A stretch of 64,000 nucleotides of DNA from Labrenzia sp. OB1 (GTDB lineage: Bacteria; Pseudomonadota; Alphaproteobacteria; Rhizobiales; Stappiaceae), in contig NZ_JSEP01000002.1 of the NCBI RefSeq assembly GCF_001624695.1, forward strand, positions 62,001 through 126,000, read 5' to 3'. The translations under genes were made by a program, and so were the position numbers. The notes below the pieces were generated by a model. The model saw only the letters and a list, made by a program, of their open reading frames with translations. It was not told the origin of the DNA and did no database searches. Shown here one piece after another: positions 56,241 to 64,000 of the stretch (the first letter of the stretch is position 1; every line of letters starts with the position of its first letter).

Positions 56241-56516
56241 ATGTCCGATACTGGCTTGAGCCGATTTCTTGGAGGCTCACCCGCTCAGGTAATCCTGCGG
56301 CTCGTGTTTCTCTCTTTTGTGGTCGGCATCGTGCTTTCGGCCCTTAATCTGGATCCGTTAGATCTCGTCGAGATGGCGGTCGAATTCGTCCAGCGGCTCT
56401 GGAACATGGGTTACCACGCCATCTGGCGGCTTGGCGGTTATCTCTTGATCGGTGCGATTGTCGTCATACCGATCTGGCTCTTGACCCGCATCGTGTCCAT
56501 GGGGCGAAGCCGGTAA
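56241..56516 (+). CDS. DUF6460 small membrane protein
   Basis: 91 residues with two hydrophobic helices (ILRLVFLSFVVGIVLSALNL and YLLIGAIVVIPIWLLTRIV). The entry motif RFLGGSPAQVILRLVFLSFVVG and NLDPLDLVEM match the DUF6460 family of alphaproteobacterial inner-membrane proteins, whose function is unknown. AGGAG lies 7 bases before ATG 56241; an upstream in-frame ATG at 56208 is less likely. Confidence 0.82.
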   Translation: MSDTGLSRFLGGSPAQVILRLVFLSFVVGIVLSALNLDPLDLVEMAVEFVQRLWNMGYHAIWRLGGYLLIGAIVVIPIWLLTRIVSMGRSR

Positions 56517-56573
56517 GCACCTCTTTTACCGAACCACCCGTCGAGTCCCATCGTTACACAACTGCACGCGCTC

Positions 56574-57509
56574 TCACCCGGAAGTCCGGGCGAGAGCACC
56601 TGAGGCGTGATGGATCGAGCTGGCACTGCGATGCAGTGTCAGGTGGCGGTCCGCAAGTTCATCGATATCGGTGGAATAACCTCCCCCGAGAACACCGGCG
56701 AGCGGAATACCGGCGGCGGCCACCGTCTCGATCACGAAACGGTCCCGCAGGCGCAGACCTTCGCGTGTCAGTGCGAGGCGGCCCAGACGATCATGTTCGT
56801 AAGGGTCGACACCGGCATTGAAGATCACGATGTCCCAGGCTTCCTGTAGCAGAAGAACCGGCAGGATCTCAGAGAGCTGTTGCAGATAGAGCGTATCTCC
56901 GGTCGCGTCGGGCAAACCTATATCGTGATGCGACGGGATCTTGCGGACCGGATAATTCCGTTCCGAGTGCATTGAAAACGTGAAAATGTCCGGATCGCCC
57001 TGAAAGATATCGGCGGTGCCATCCCCCTGATGCACGTCGAGATCGACGATCAGCGCCTTGCCGATAGCCCCGTCCGCCTGCATGACCCGAACCGCAACGG
57101 CCACGTCGTTGAACACACAGAAGCCGGCGCCATGCGCTTTTCGGGCGTGATGACTGCCTCCGGCCGTGTTGCAGGCAATCCCGTGCTCCAAAGCCAGATA
57201 ACAGGTCAGGACCGTCCCGCCGGTCGCGCAGCGTGCGCGCAGCGCAATGTCCTCGCGCATCGGAAATCCGATCTCTCGGGCAACTTTTTCCGGAACAGTG
57301 CCGTTGAACACCTGGTCCACATAGGCGGGGTCATGCGCCAGGGCGACCCATTCGAAGGGCGCCGGCCGAGGCCGGTAGAAACTACCACCATCCAGAAGGC
57401 CTTCCGTGCGGATCAGTTCGGCAACCGCGCGGAACTTGTCCATCGGAAACCGGTGATTGGCGGGCAGATCGGCGCAATACGCCGGATGATGGACAATCGG
57501 CAGGGTCAT
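56574..57509 (-). CDS. Histone deacetylase-like amidohydrolase
   Basis: 311 residues of the HDAC/acetoin utilisation superfamily. Zinc and catalytic residues are present: the paired His in [21 protein letters not shown], Asp and His of [16 protein letters not shown], Asp of [14 protein letters not shown], and the C-terminal VLGGGYSTD. It should remove acetyl or other acyl groups from a small molecule or lysine side chain; the substrate is unknown. Start 57509 is preferred since the family begins with a short lead before [10 protein letters not shown]. It is divergent from the MATE exporter. Confidence 0.9.
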   Translation of the reverse strand: MTLPIVHHPAYCADLPANHRFPMDKFRAVAELIRTEGLLDGGSFYRPRPAPFEWVALAHDPAYVDQVFNGTVPEKVAREIGFPMREDIALRARCATGGTVLTCYLALEHGIACNTAGGSHHARKAHGAGFCVFNDVAVAVRVMQADGAIGKALIVDLDVHQGDGTADIFQGDPDIFTFSMHSERNYPVRKIPSHHDIGLPDATGDTLYLQQLSEILPVLLLQEAWDIVIFNAGVDPYEHDRLGRLALTREGLRLRDRFVIETVAAAGIPLAGVLGGGYSTDIDELADRHLTLHRSASSIHHASGALARTSG

Positions 57510-57658
57510 CGTCGACACTATATGGCGGGTTTTTCTTTCTGGCACCCTTTCGCATTTACGACAGCTGCCGCTCGTTTCACCGGCTGATGGCCCATGGAAA
57601 CCAATTGACGCGGCGGACAAAGCGGGACAAGAAGGTTTTCCTACCCTTACGAGCGTCC

Positions 57659-59011
57659 ATGACCCGACCCGCCACCATCAACGATCCGTCGAAACTCGCC
57701 TTCACGGTGACACACCGCTCGGTGCTTGCCGTGGCGGTTCCGATGACGCTTGGCTATCTGTCGACGCCCTTGCTCGGCCTCGTCGACATGGCGGTTATCG
57801 GACGGCTTGGCGACGCGGCGCTGCTCGGCGGCATCGCCATGGGCGGCATCATCTTCGATCTGGCCTTCACCAGCTTCAACTTCCTGCGATCCGGCACCAC
57901 CGGTCTGACCGCGCAGGCGCTCGGCGCCCGCAACGACGTGGAAATCAGGGCAACGCTCCTCAGGGCGCTGATCATTGCCGCCGTCGGCGGGTTGGCGATC
58001 ATCGCCCTCCACGTCCCTGTCCGCGAGGCAGGCCTGTGGTTTCTCGGCGGCAGTTCCGAAGTGCAGGCGGCGACGGTGCGTTATTACGACGTGCGGATCT
58101 TCAGTGCCCCGTTCCTGCTCGCCAACTACGCCATTCTGGGCTGGCTGATAGGTCTCGGCCGCGCCGGAACGGCCCTGGTGCTGCAGTTGTTCCTCAACAG
58201 CCTCAATATCGTACTCAGTGTGTGGTTCGTCATCGGGCTGGGCTGGAGCGTCGAAGGAGTCGCGCTCGCCACGGTTTTCAGTGAATTCGCAGCGATGGTG
58301 CTCGGCCTTGTGCTGGTTATTGCCGGCGTAAAGCGGGGGGCCTGGCCCTCTCTCGCGGTGGTGTTCGACCGGCGGTTGCTGATGCGCATGATGGCGGTGA
58401 ACCGGGACATCATGATCCGGTCCTTCGCCCTTCTTTACGCCTATGCGTTTTTCATGGCCCGCTCGGCCGACCAGGGCGATGCGATGCTGGCCGCCAACGC
58501 GGTGCTGGAAAAATTCGTCGTCGTCTCCGGGTATTTCCTCGATGGTCTCGCGACGGCAGCGGAACAACTGGCGGGGCGGGCGGTCGGCGCAAGGCACCGG
58601 CCGGCCTTCGACAGAACATTGAAACTCACCGCGCTCTGGAGCTTTGCCCTGGCAGGCGGCCTTGCAGGTGTCTTCTATATTTTCGGCCCTGCCATGATCG
58701 CCTTCATGATCACCGTTCCGGAGGTCCGCGCGCTCGGCGACACCTATCTGATCTGGGCCGTCATGACACCGCTTCTGGGCGTTCTGGCATTTCAGATGGA
58801 TGGTGTCTTTATTGGCGCCACATGGTCGGACACCATGCGTAACATGATGCTGATCTCGCTGGCGGCCTATATCGCGGCCTACTACATTCTCTTCCCGCTG
58901 CTTGGCAACCACGGGCTCTGGCTCGCGCTCGAATTGTTCCTGGGGATACGCGGCATCACGCTGCTTGCCGCCTGCCGCAAGCGGGCGGCACGAACTTTCG
59001 CGGATGCCTGA
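57659..59011 (+). CDS. MATE family efflux transporter (DinF-like)
   Basis: 450 residues with 12 predicted TM helices in two six-helix halves. Family features include [41 protein letters not shown] in the first half, the [16 protein letters not shown] loop, and [21 protein letters not shown] in the second half, all of the DinF branch. It exports cationic or other organic compounds in exchange for Na+ or H+. ATG 57659 is chosen by family length; an in-frame ATG at 57587 would add 24 mostly charged residues. No clear ribosome site exists for either. Confidence 0.9.
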   Translation: MTRPATINDPSKLAFTVTHRSVLAVAVPMTLGYLSTPLLGLVDMAVIGRLGDAALLGGIAMGGIIFDLAFTSFNFLRSGTTGLTAQALGARNDVEIRATLLRALIIAAVGGLAIIALHVPVREAGLWFLGGSSEVQAATVRYYDVRIFSAPFLLANYAILGWLIGLGRAGTALVLQLFLNSLNIVLSVWFVIGLGWSVEGVALATVFSEFAAMVLGLVLVIAGVKRGAWPSLAVVFDRRLLMRMMAVNRDIMIRSFALLYAYAFFMARSADQGDAMLAANAVLEKFVVVSGYFLDGLATAAEQLAGRAVGARHRPAFDRTLKLTALWSFALAGGLAGVFYIFGPAMIAFMITVPEVRALGDTYLIWAVMTPLLGVLAFQMDGVFIGATWSDTMRNMMLISLAAYIAAYYILFPLLGNHGLWLALELFLGIRGITLLAACRKRAARTFADA

Positions 59012-59034
59012 CGGACAGCTAATCTAGAGATGCA

Positions 59035-60129
59035 CTAACGCGTCTCCGCCGCCCAGGCATCGGTATTGGCATCCCTTGCCTCACGCAGGGACGACATGCC
59101 GTGTTTTTCCAGTCTGGCAGACAGACCTGACAGGATCTCTTCGATCAGGCCGGGTCCCCGGAACACCAGGGCCGAATACAGCTGCAGAAGATCGGCTCCG
59201 GCTGTGATCTTGGTCCAGGCAGTGTCCGCGCTGTCTATCCCTCCGACGCCGATGAGCGGCAGGTCGGGACCGGCGAGCTTGCGCGCACGGGCAAGAACGA
59301 TCGTGGACTTGCGGAACAGGGGTGTTCCGGACAGGCCTCCGGCCTCTCCGATCGGCCCCGAAGCGCTCAACCCTTCGCGTCCAAGGGTCGTGTTGGAGAC
59401 AATCAGGCCATCGACATTCTTGGCGAGGACTTCTTCGACGACATCCCGCAGATCCTCATCGGTCACATCCGGCGCGATCTTGAGCAGAACGGGAACATGG
59501 CGCCCGACTTTGACGGTGCATTCGTCCCGCGCGGATATGACCCCGGTCAGGAGCTCCGCCAGCGCTGTGCGGCCCTGCAGATCCCTGAGTCCCGGCGTAT
59601 TCGGGGAGGAAATGTTGACAGTGAAATAGGACGCCATGTCGGCGAATGCGAAAATGCCCGAGACATAGTCCGCAACGCGATCCACGGAGTCCTTGTTCGC
59701 CCCGATGTTGATGCCGACAACGCCGTTCAGGCTCGCACGCGCATCCAGGCGCCGCCGCATCGCCCCTTCGCCCTCGTTGTTAAAGCCGTAGCGGTTGATC
59801 ACCCCGTGATCGGCGGGCAGGCGAAAAACGCGGGGACGCGGGTTGCCGGATTGCGGCCTTGGCGTGACGGAACCGACTTCGGTATACCCGAACCCCAGCT
59901 TCAGCAGCGCATCGGGCACTTCGCCGTTCTTGTCGAACCCGGCTGCCATGCCGACAGGATTGGGAAAGTTCAGGTCCCAGAGCTTCACGGCCAGGCGTGG
60001 ATCGGCGGACGTCTTGCGGCCCGGCATCAAACCCGACTTCAGAGCGAGGACCGTGAGGCGATGGGCGGTTTCCGCGTCAAGGCACCGGAGCCCCCTGAGG
60101 GCCGCGTCTTCAAGCCAGCGCATGGTCAT
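59035..60129 (-). CDS. pyrD: Dihydroorotate dehydrogenase (quinone), class 2
   Basis: 364 residues. The N-terminal helical membrane-association segment (WLEDAALRGLRCLDAETAHRLTVLAL) precedes the barrel. FMN and substrate motifs are MAAGFDKNGEVPDALLKLGFGYTEVGSVTPRPQ, YGFNNEG, GINIGANK, VNISSPNTPGLR with the catalytic Ser, NTTLG and GVGGI. It oxidises dihydroorotate to orotate, feeding electrons to quinone in pyrimidine synthesis. Start ATG 60129 overlaps the DUF952 stop by four bases, so the two genes are co-translated. It converges with the MATE gene (23-bp gap). Confidence 0.95.
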   Translation of the reverse strand: MTMRWLEDAALRGLRCLDAETAHRLTVLALKSGLMPGRKTSADPRLAVKLWDLNFPNPVGMAAGFDKNGEVPDALLKLGFGYTEVGSVTPRPQSGNPRPRVFRLPADHGVINRYGFNNEGEGAMRRRLDARASLNGVVGINIGANKDSVDRVADYVSGIFAFADMASYFTVNISSPNTPGLRDLQGRTALAELLTGVISARDECTVKVGRHVPVLLKIAPDVTDEDLRDVVEEVLAKNVDGLIVSNTTLGREGLSASGPIGEAGGLSGTPLFRKSTIVLARARKLAGPDLPLIGVGGIDSADTAWTKITAGADLLQLYSALVFRGPGLIEEILSGLSARLEKHGMSSLREARDANTDAWAAETR

Positions 60130-60470
60130 CGCTCCAGACCGGGAAAGACATGGCTGCCGTCGGCCGCCAGCGGCAGTTCCTTCACCCAGACAGCGGAAGC
60201 CGGATCGAGTTGATCGTAAAGATGCGGAAACAGCGCCCCTCCCCGGGAGACTTCCCACTTCAGTGCCTCGCCGAACCCGGAAGCGTCAAAGGCCGCCAGC
60301 AACAGGTCCTCCTGTGCGGCGAAGTGTTTTGCGGCGGTTTCTCGGGCCTGCTCCGCCGTGGAGAAGTGGATGAAACCGTCTGCAAGGTCGACCGGAGCTC
60401 CCTTGAAAACACCGCGCTCGGCCGCCTCCTGCCAGAGGGACCTGGGGACGATCTTGAATATCAGTTTCAT
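60126..60470 (-). CDS. DUF952 family protein
   Basis: 114 residues. DUF952 proteins start with a short strand and an IFKIVPRSLWQEA box, followed by a GAPVDLADGFIHFSTAEQARETAAKHF segment and WEVSRGGALFPHLYDQL; all are present. Function is unknown; the fold is related to ADP-ribosyltransferase-like DUF952 domains. It is consistently linked to pyrD in Alphaproteobacteria and here overlaps its start. ATG 60470 is preferred over upstream frames to 60545. Confidence 0.88.
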   Translation of the reverse strand: MKLIFKIVPRSLWQEAAERGVFKGAPVDLADGFIHFSTAEQARETAAKHFAAQEDLLLAAFDASGFGEALKWEVSRGGALFPHLYDQLDPASAVWVKELPLAADGSHVFPGLER

Positions 60471-60727
60471 GCGTTTTTCCGGTTCCATCCGTTTTCGAGA
60501 CCTGTCCGCGAGGCGGCAGTTCCAACCGGCTGGGACACTACTCAAAGGGGACTAGCCGGACAAGAAGGCAATCCGGTCTTTGCAGAATGTCCTGTAGTGT
60601 GGCAGGAAAAATCGGAGCAGAACAATTCGGGGCGGAGAAATCAGGGAACAAGCCGCGAGGCGCCCTCGGCATTCCATTGGCCGGACTGTATGGTCGCGGC
60701 AATACGGCAACAGTGAGAGAACCTGGA

Positions 60728-61615
60728 ATGAAGCTGCGGCCTCTTTTCGTGCCGGCAATTCTCCTGACGGGCACCGGTGGCCTGTTGGCCTGGCTGTTGC
60801 TGTCCGATCCTCCTGAAGTTTCCGAGGGGCAATCGGCCAGCAGCCTGCAGGCCGCGCCAAAACAGGTCGAGGCGGCTTCCCCGGAAAGTGCAGAGAAGGT
60901 GCTGGAACGGGTGACCTCCGCGGCGCCACTTCCCGACAATATCCGCGACGTCTCCCCGGAAGGTGTGACGGCACCGAAGGTCAGCGGCAGTCTGAAGCGG
61001 GTCGAGCCGTCGAAACGCTATCTGGAACTCAAGAACCCGCCCGTCGAGCCGATTCCCGACGGGCCGATTGAGTTGACACGTGTGCAGGTTCTGGACAGCG
61101 GCCGTATCCAGTCGAACCGGCTGGTTGTCACTCTCGCCCATATCCAGCCCCTGAAGATCGATGAAACCTGCATGTCGCGGCTTGGCGGCAACTGGCCGTG
61201 TGGCGCCCGCGCCAGAACGTTTCTGAGAGGCCTGATCCGGCAGTTCAAGATCACCTGCGAAAAGATCGAGGAGATCGGGCCGCAGCAGATCATCGGCAGT
61301 TGCAGACGCGGGAATATCGATCTGAGTGCCCGGCTTGTCCGCTACGGCTGGGCAGATCCGACGCCCGATGCTCCCTCGCACATCACGGAACTCGCGCAAA
61401 AGGCCCGGGACCGGAAAGTCGGCAAATGGCAGGCGGAATGGCTCACCGACCTGCCGAAGTCGGACTGGGACGGAGACGCGACCGCCGCCTTGCCCGGACT
61501 TGAGTATCTGGAATCTGAAATTGTCGAGTGGAGCCAGCCGGCTGATCCGGAGGACCCGGATCAGAACCCCTTCCCCTTCGAACTCGACACGCCCGAGGAC
61601 CAGCGCCCGCAATAG
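60728..61615 (+). CDS. Thermonuclease-fold protein with membrane anchor and degenerate active site
   Basis: 295 residues. An N-terminal TM segment (FVPAILLTGTGGLLAWLLL) anchors the protein, followed by a disordered linker and an SNase-like OB fold (about 130-250). Family landmarks are weak: CGARARTFLRGLIRQFKITCEKIEE and SARLVRYGWADPTPDAPSHITELAQKARDRKVGKW. The Arg/Glu catalytic triad of staphylococcal nuclease is not evident (the VRLxGIDTPE region reads VTLAHIQPLKIDE). It may be catalytically dead and act as a binding module. ATG 60728 is chosen; the frame opens at 60587. Confidence 0.72.
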   Translation: MKLRPLFVPAILLTGTGGLLAWLLLSDPPEVSEGQSASSLQAAPKQVEAASPESAEKVLERVTSAAPLPDNIRDVSPEGVTAPKVSGSLKRVEPSKRYLELKNPPVEPIPDGPIELTRVQVLDSGRIQSNRLVVTLAHIQPLKIDETCMSRLGGNWPCGARARTFLRGLIRQFKITCEKIEEIGPQQIIGSCRRGNIDLSARLVRYGWADPTPDAPSHITELAQKARDRKVGKWQAEWLTDLPKSDWDGDATAALPGLEYLESEIVEWSQPADPEDPDQNPFPFELDTPEDQRPQ

Positions 61616-61619
61616 ACCC

Positions 61620-61655
61620 GGCGGACATTCATTCGGTTTCGAGTGAACATCCGCC
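61620..61655. terminator. Possible hairpin between converging thermonuclease-like and LysRS genes
   Basis: GGCGGA (61620-61625) pairs with TCCGCC (61650-61655), and the stem is extended by TTCA/TGAA with internal mismatches. It lies 5 bp after the thermonuclease-like stop. No clear T-run follows on either strand, so termination is uncertain. Confidence 0.3.
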
Positions 61656-61684
61656 GTATGATTTATGGAATTAGCTTTATAGCT

Positions 61685-63343
61685 TTACGCGGCAAGCTGT
61701 CCGTCGAGTGCCTTGCGGATCATCTCGCGGGTTTCGGCAATGCCGTAGAGTGCCACGAAAGACCCGAAGCGCGGACCTTTTTCCTGGCCAAGCAGGAGCT
61801 GATAGAGCGCTGAGAACCAGGCAACCGAGACGCCCGGGCCACCATCGGGCCCCTTCTTGGATGGATCCTGATAGCGCTCGATGGCGCGGGCGACATCGAG
61901 AACCGCATCCTGGATAGAGGCGCCGTCCGCATCTGCCGGCAGCGAAGCCAGCTTGTCGTCCAATTGCTCAAGCGCGGTCCGCTCGACGTCGTCCGGCGTC
62001 TTGAACGATTTCTTCGGTTTGACGAAGTCGTCGAAATAACGGATCGCATAGGCGACCAGTGCATCCAGCTCCGGATGGGTTTCAGGCGTCACCCCCGGTG
62101 CGTAGCGGGAGATGAATGCCCACAGCACATCCTTGTTTTCCGCATTGGAGGCGGACACGAGGTTCAGCAGCATGGCGAAGGTCACCGGCATCTCGATCTT
62201 CGGGATATTTCCGGAGTGAATGTGCCAGGCCGGATTCTGAAGCTGCTGTTCCACAGGCATCTGCGCGTATTTCTGGACAAAAGTGAAATACTCGTCCACC
62301 GCCTTCGGAATGACGTCGAAATAGAGCTTCTTCGCCGTTTTCGGCTTCTGGTAATTGTAAAGCGCCAGGCTTTCCGGCGAGGCGTAGGTCAGCCATTCGT
62401 CGATGGTCAGGCCATTGCCCTTCGACTTGGAGATCTTCTCGCCATTCTCGTCCAGGAACAGCTCGTAGACGTAGTGCTCCGGGGCCTTGCCGCCGAGGAT
62501 GTTGCAGATCTTGTCGTAGATCGGTGCGTTGGTCTGGTGGTCCTTGCCGAACATTTCGAAGTCGACGTCCAGAGCCGCCCAGCGCATGCCGAAGTCAGGC
62601 TTCCACTGCAGCTTTACCTGACCGCCGGTGACAGGCAGCGTGATGTCCTCGCCAGTCTCGTCCTCGAAGGTGATCGTGCCGTCCTTCGCATTGACGTCCT
62701 TCATCGGCACATAGAGCACACGACCGGACGTTGGCGAGATCGGCAGGAACGGCGAATAGGTCGCCTGCCGCTCAGCACCCAGGGTCGGCAACATCACATC
62801 CATGATCTTGCGGTATTTCTCGGTTGCCTTGATCAGCACATCGTCGAACTTGCCGGACCGGTAATATTCGGTCGCGCTGGCGAATTCGTAATCGAAGCCG
62901 AACGTATCCAGGAACCGGCGCAGCATGGCGTTGTTGTGGGCAGCAAAGCTGTCGAAATCGCCGCCGAACGGGTTCGGCACAGCGCTCAGCGGCATCTGCA
63001 GATAAGGCTCCATCGCCGCGCGGTCAGGCACACTTTCGGGGATCTTGCGCATGCCGTCCATGTCGTCGGAAAAGCACAGCAGGCGTGTGGGAACCTTGTC
63101 TTCCGTCAGCACACGGAACGCCGTGCGCACCATGGTCGTGCGCAGGACCTCGCCGAAGGTGCCGATATGCGGAAGACCCGACGGGCCGTATCCCGTTTCG
63201 AAAAGGACCGTTTTTTGTGGGTCCCGCTTTTCGATCCGTTTGACCAGTTTTCGCGCCTCTTCGAACGGCCAGGCTTTCGATTTCCGGGCCGCCTCGACAA
63301 AGTCTTGCGAAAGGTCAAGCGGAGGCAGGGATTGGTCGGTCAT
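61685..63343 (-). CDS. lysK: Lysyl-tRNA synthetase, class I
   Basis: 552 residues. HIGH motif is in [24 protein letters not shown] is KISKSKGNG, and the class I LysRS-specific [37 protein letters not shown] and C-terminal helical domain are present. It charges tRNA-Lys and replaces the class II LysS of most bacteria; class I is the usual form in Alphaproteobacteria and Archaea. Upstream gap 63344-63657 contains its promoter. Confidence 0.95.
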   Translation of the reverse strand: MTDQSLPPLDLSQDFVEAARKSKAWPFEEARKLVKRIEKRDPQKTVLFETGYGPSGLPHIGTFGEVLRTTMVRTAFRVLTEDKVPTRLLCFSDDMDGMRKIPESVPDRAAMEPYLQMPLSAVPNPFGGDFDSFAAHNNAMLRRFLDTFGFDYEFASATEYYRSGKFDDVLIKATEKYRKIMDVMLPTLGAERQATYSPFLPISPTSGRVLYVPMKDVNAKDGTITFEDETGEDITLPVTGGQVKLQWKPDFGMRWAALDVDFEMFGKDHQTNAPIYDKICNILGGKAPEHYVYELFLDENGEKISKSKGNGLTIDEWLTYASPESLALYNYQKPKTAKKLYFDVIPKAVDEYFTFVQKYAQMPVEQQLQNPAWHIHSGNIPKIEMPVTFAMLLNLVSASNAENKDVLWAFISRYAPGVTPETHPELDALVAYAIRYFDDFVKPKKSFKTPDDVERTALEQLDDKLASLPADADGASIQDAVLDVARAIERYQDPSKKGPDGGPGVSVAWFSALYQLLLGQEKGPRFGSFVALYGIAETREMIRKALDGQLAA

Positions 63344-63657
63344 TTTCGAATATCGTTCTTCTGATTTGTCTGGGTTGAGTGCAGGTCAGGCAACCGCGGA
63401 AACCCTTGGGCCGGCTGCTGCGGCGCGACACTAGATCAACCTGCTTTCATGTGCAATCGCATCAAGGCAGGGAAGTTAATCGTGCTCGAAGCATTGACCC
63501 GGCCTGTCCGCATTTCTCCCGTAGCGGGATACCCGGGAACAGGCGCGGCGGCCAGCAGGCAAATGTCGCAGGTCCGTGACTTGAAGCTTTGACACCAAGC
63601 CTATACACCGGTCTTTCAATCTGCCTTTGAAGAACCGGCGCCACTGGAGAAGTTATA
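63344..63657. other. Intergenic region between LysRS and TerB-like genes (314 bp)
   Basis: Contains the divergent promoters of the LysRS gene and the TerB-like gene. I see no tRNA, T-box or riboswitch signature. Frames of about 65 codons lack ribosome sites. Confidence 0.35.
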
Positions 63658-64000
63658 GTGTCTAAGAATGAGCCGATCAGCGTTCAGGAAGCCCTCATCT
63701 ACGTGATGGTCATCGTTTCGGCGTCGGACAACTCAATGACCGACAAGGAACTGGCCACAATCGGTGACATGATCAAAATGTTGCCGGTGTTCAAGGACTA
63801 TGACGGCAACAACATCATTCCGGCGGCCCAGCGCTGCGGAGACATTCTTCAGGAAGAAAACGGCCTGTCCCTGGTTCTGGAGCTCGTGCGTGACATCCTG
63901 CCGGTGAAACTCTACGACACAGCCTATGCGCTCGCTGTCGAAGTGGCGGCCGCTGACCTTGAAGTCCATCAGGAAGAGTTGCGGATTCTTCAGCTCCTGC
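63658..64000 (+). CDS. TerB-like tellurite resistance family protein (partial, cut by window edge)
   Basis: 114 residues from a GTG start with GGAGA 8 bases upstream; the 3' end lies beyond the window. The sequence is helical and resembles the TerB/DjlA-type module: ALIYVMVIVSASDNSMTDKELATIG in the first half, LVRDILPVKLYDTAYALAVEVAAADLEVHQEELRIL in the second, with acidic residues placed as in metal-binding TerB. Possible role in stress or tellurite tolerance is family knowledge only. No ter genes are in view. Confidence 0.78.
   Translation, partial: MSKNEPISVQEALIYVMVIVSASDNSMTDKELATIGDMIKMLPVFKDYDGNNIIPAAQRCGDILQEENGLSLVLELVRDILPVKLYDTAYALAVEVAAADLEVHQEELRILQLL

Overview
The window is high-GC chromosomal DNA from an alphaproteobacterium, most likely a marine member of the Hyphomicrobiales such as the Stappiaceae (Roseibium/Labrenzia/Stappia type). 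This placement is inferred from gene content: a heme-PAS FixL with FixJ and FixK, an oxygen-independent HemN, a PodJ-like polarity protein with Sel1 repeats, a class I lysyl-tRNA synthetase, and the alphaproteobacterial families TIGR02186, DUF6460 and DUF952. About 46 protein genes are supported. I see no rRNA, tRNA, CRISPR array, insertion sequence or prophage.

Region by region. 0-7 kb is catabolic: a DUF1611 ATPase-like enzyme overlapping an alanine-racemase-fold protein cut by the window edge (probably D-amino acid metabolism), a MarR regulator divergent from a MobA-like aromatic hydroxylase with a palindromic operator on its promoter, and a LysR regulator divergent from an unusual serine-hydroxymethyltransferase-like PLP enzyme. 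7-11 kb is a three-gene set: LOV blue-light histidine kinase, single-domain response regulator and chemoreceptor with a PilZ-like tail. 11-18 kb is oxygen-responsive: AbrB-type membrane protein, GST, hemN with an FNR/FixK box, then fixK, a stand-alone receiver, fixJ and fixL. 18-28.5 kb carries an aminotransferase, a symporter-hybrid histidine kinase, a GGDEF/EAL protein, a LuxR-type response regulator, a double-hotdog thioesterase and a small secreted protein.

28.5-41 kb contains all four parts of the ligase-associated DNA repair system (ATP-dependent ligase, metallo-beta-lactamase exonuclease, Lhr-type helicase, PdeM phosphoesterase). They are spread over 12 kb and interleaved with a DEAD-box RNA helicase, a MipA/OmpV outer-membrane protein, a TetR regulator, an NTF2-like protein and a secreted protein with a lysozyme-inhibitor-like domain and two SH3 domains. 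41-47 kb has a TSUP permease with its TIGR02186 partner and the 1382-residue PodJ-like protein. 47-54.5 kb is a beta-oxidation cluster (MerR/LiuR-type regulator, acyl-CoA dehydrogenase, GST, thiolase, FadB-like enzyme). 54.5-64 kb holds an AraC regulator, DUF6460 protein, HDAC-like deacetylase, MATE exporter, PyrD with DUF952, a thermonuclease-fold protein, LysRS and a truncated TerB-like gene.

The best candidates for something new are the light-sensing kinase/receiver/chemoreceptor set with its AT-rich gene tail, the structured RNA-like region between hemN and fixK, the serine hydroxymethyltransferase paralogue with an altered folate/serine pocket, the MliC-SH3-SH3-DUF4189 envelope protein, and the bulged 16-bp hairpin between podJ and the MerR gene.
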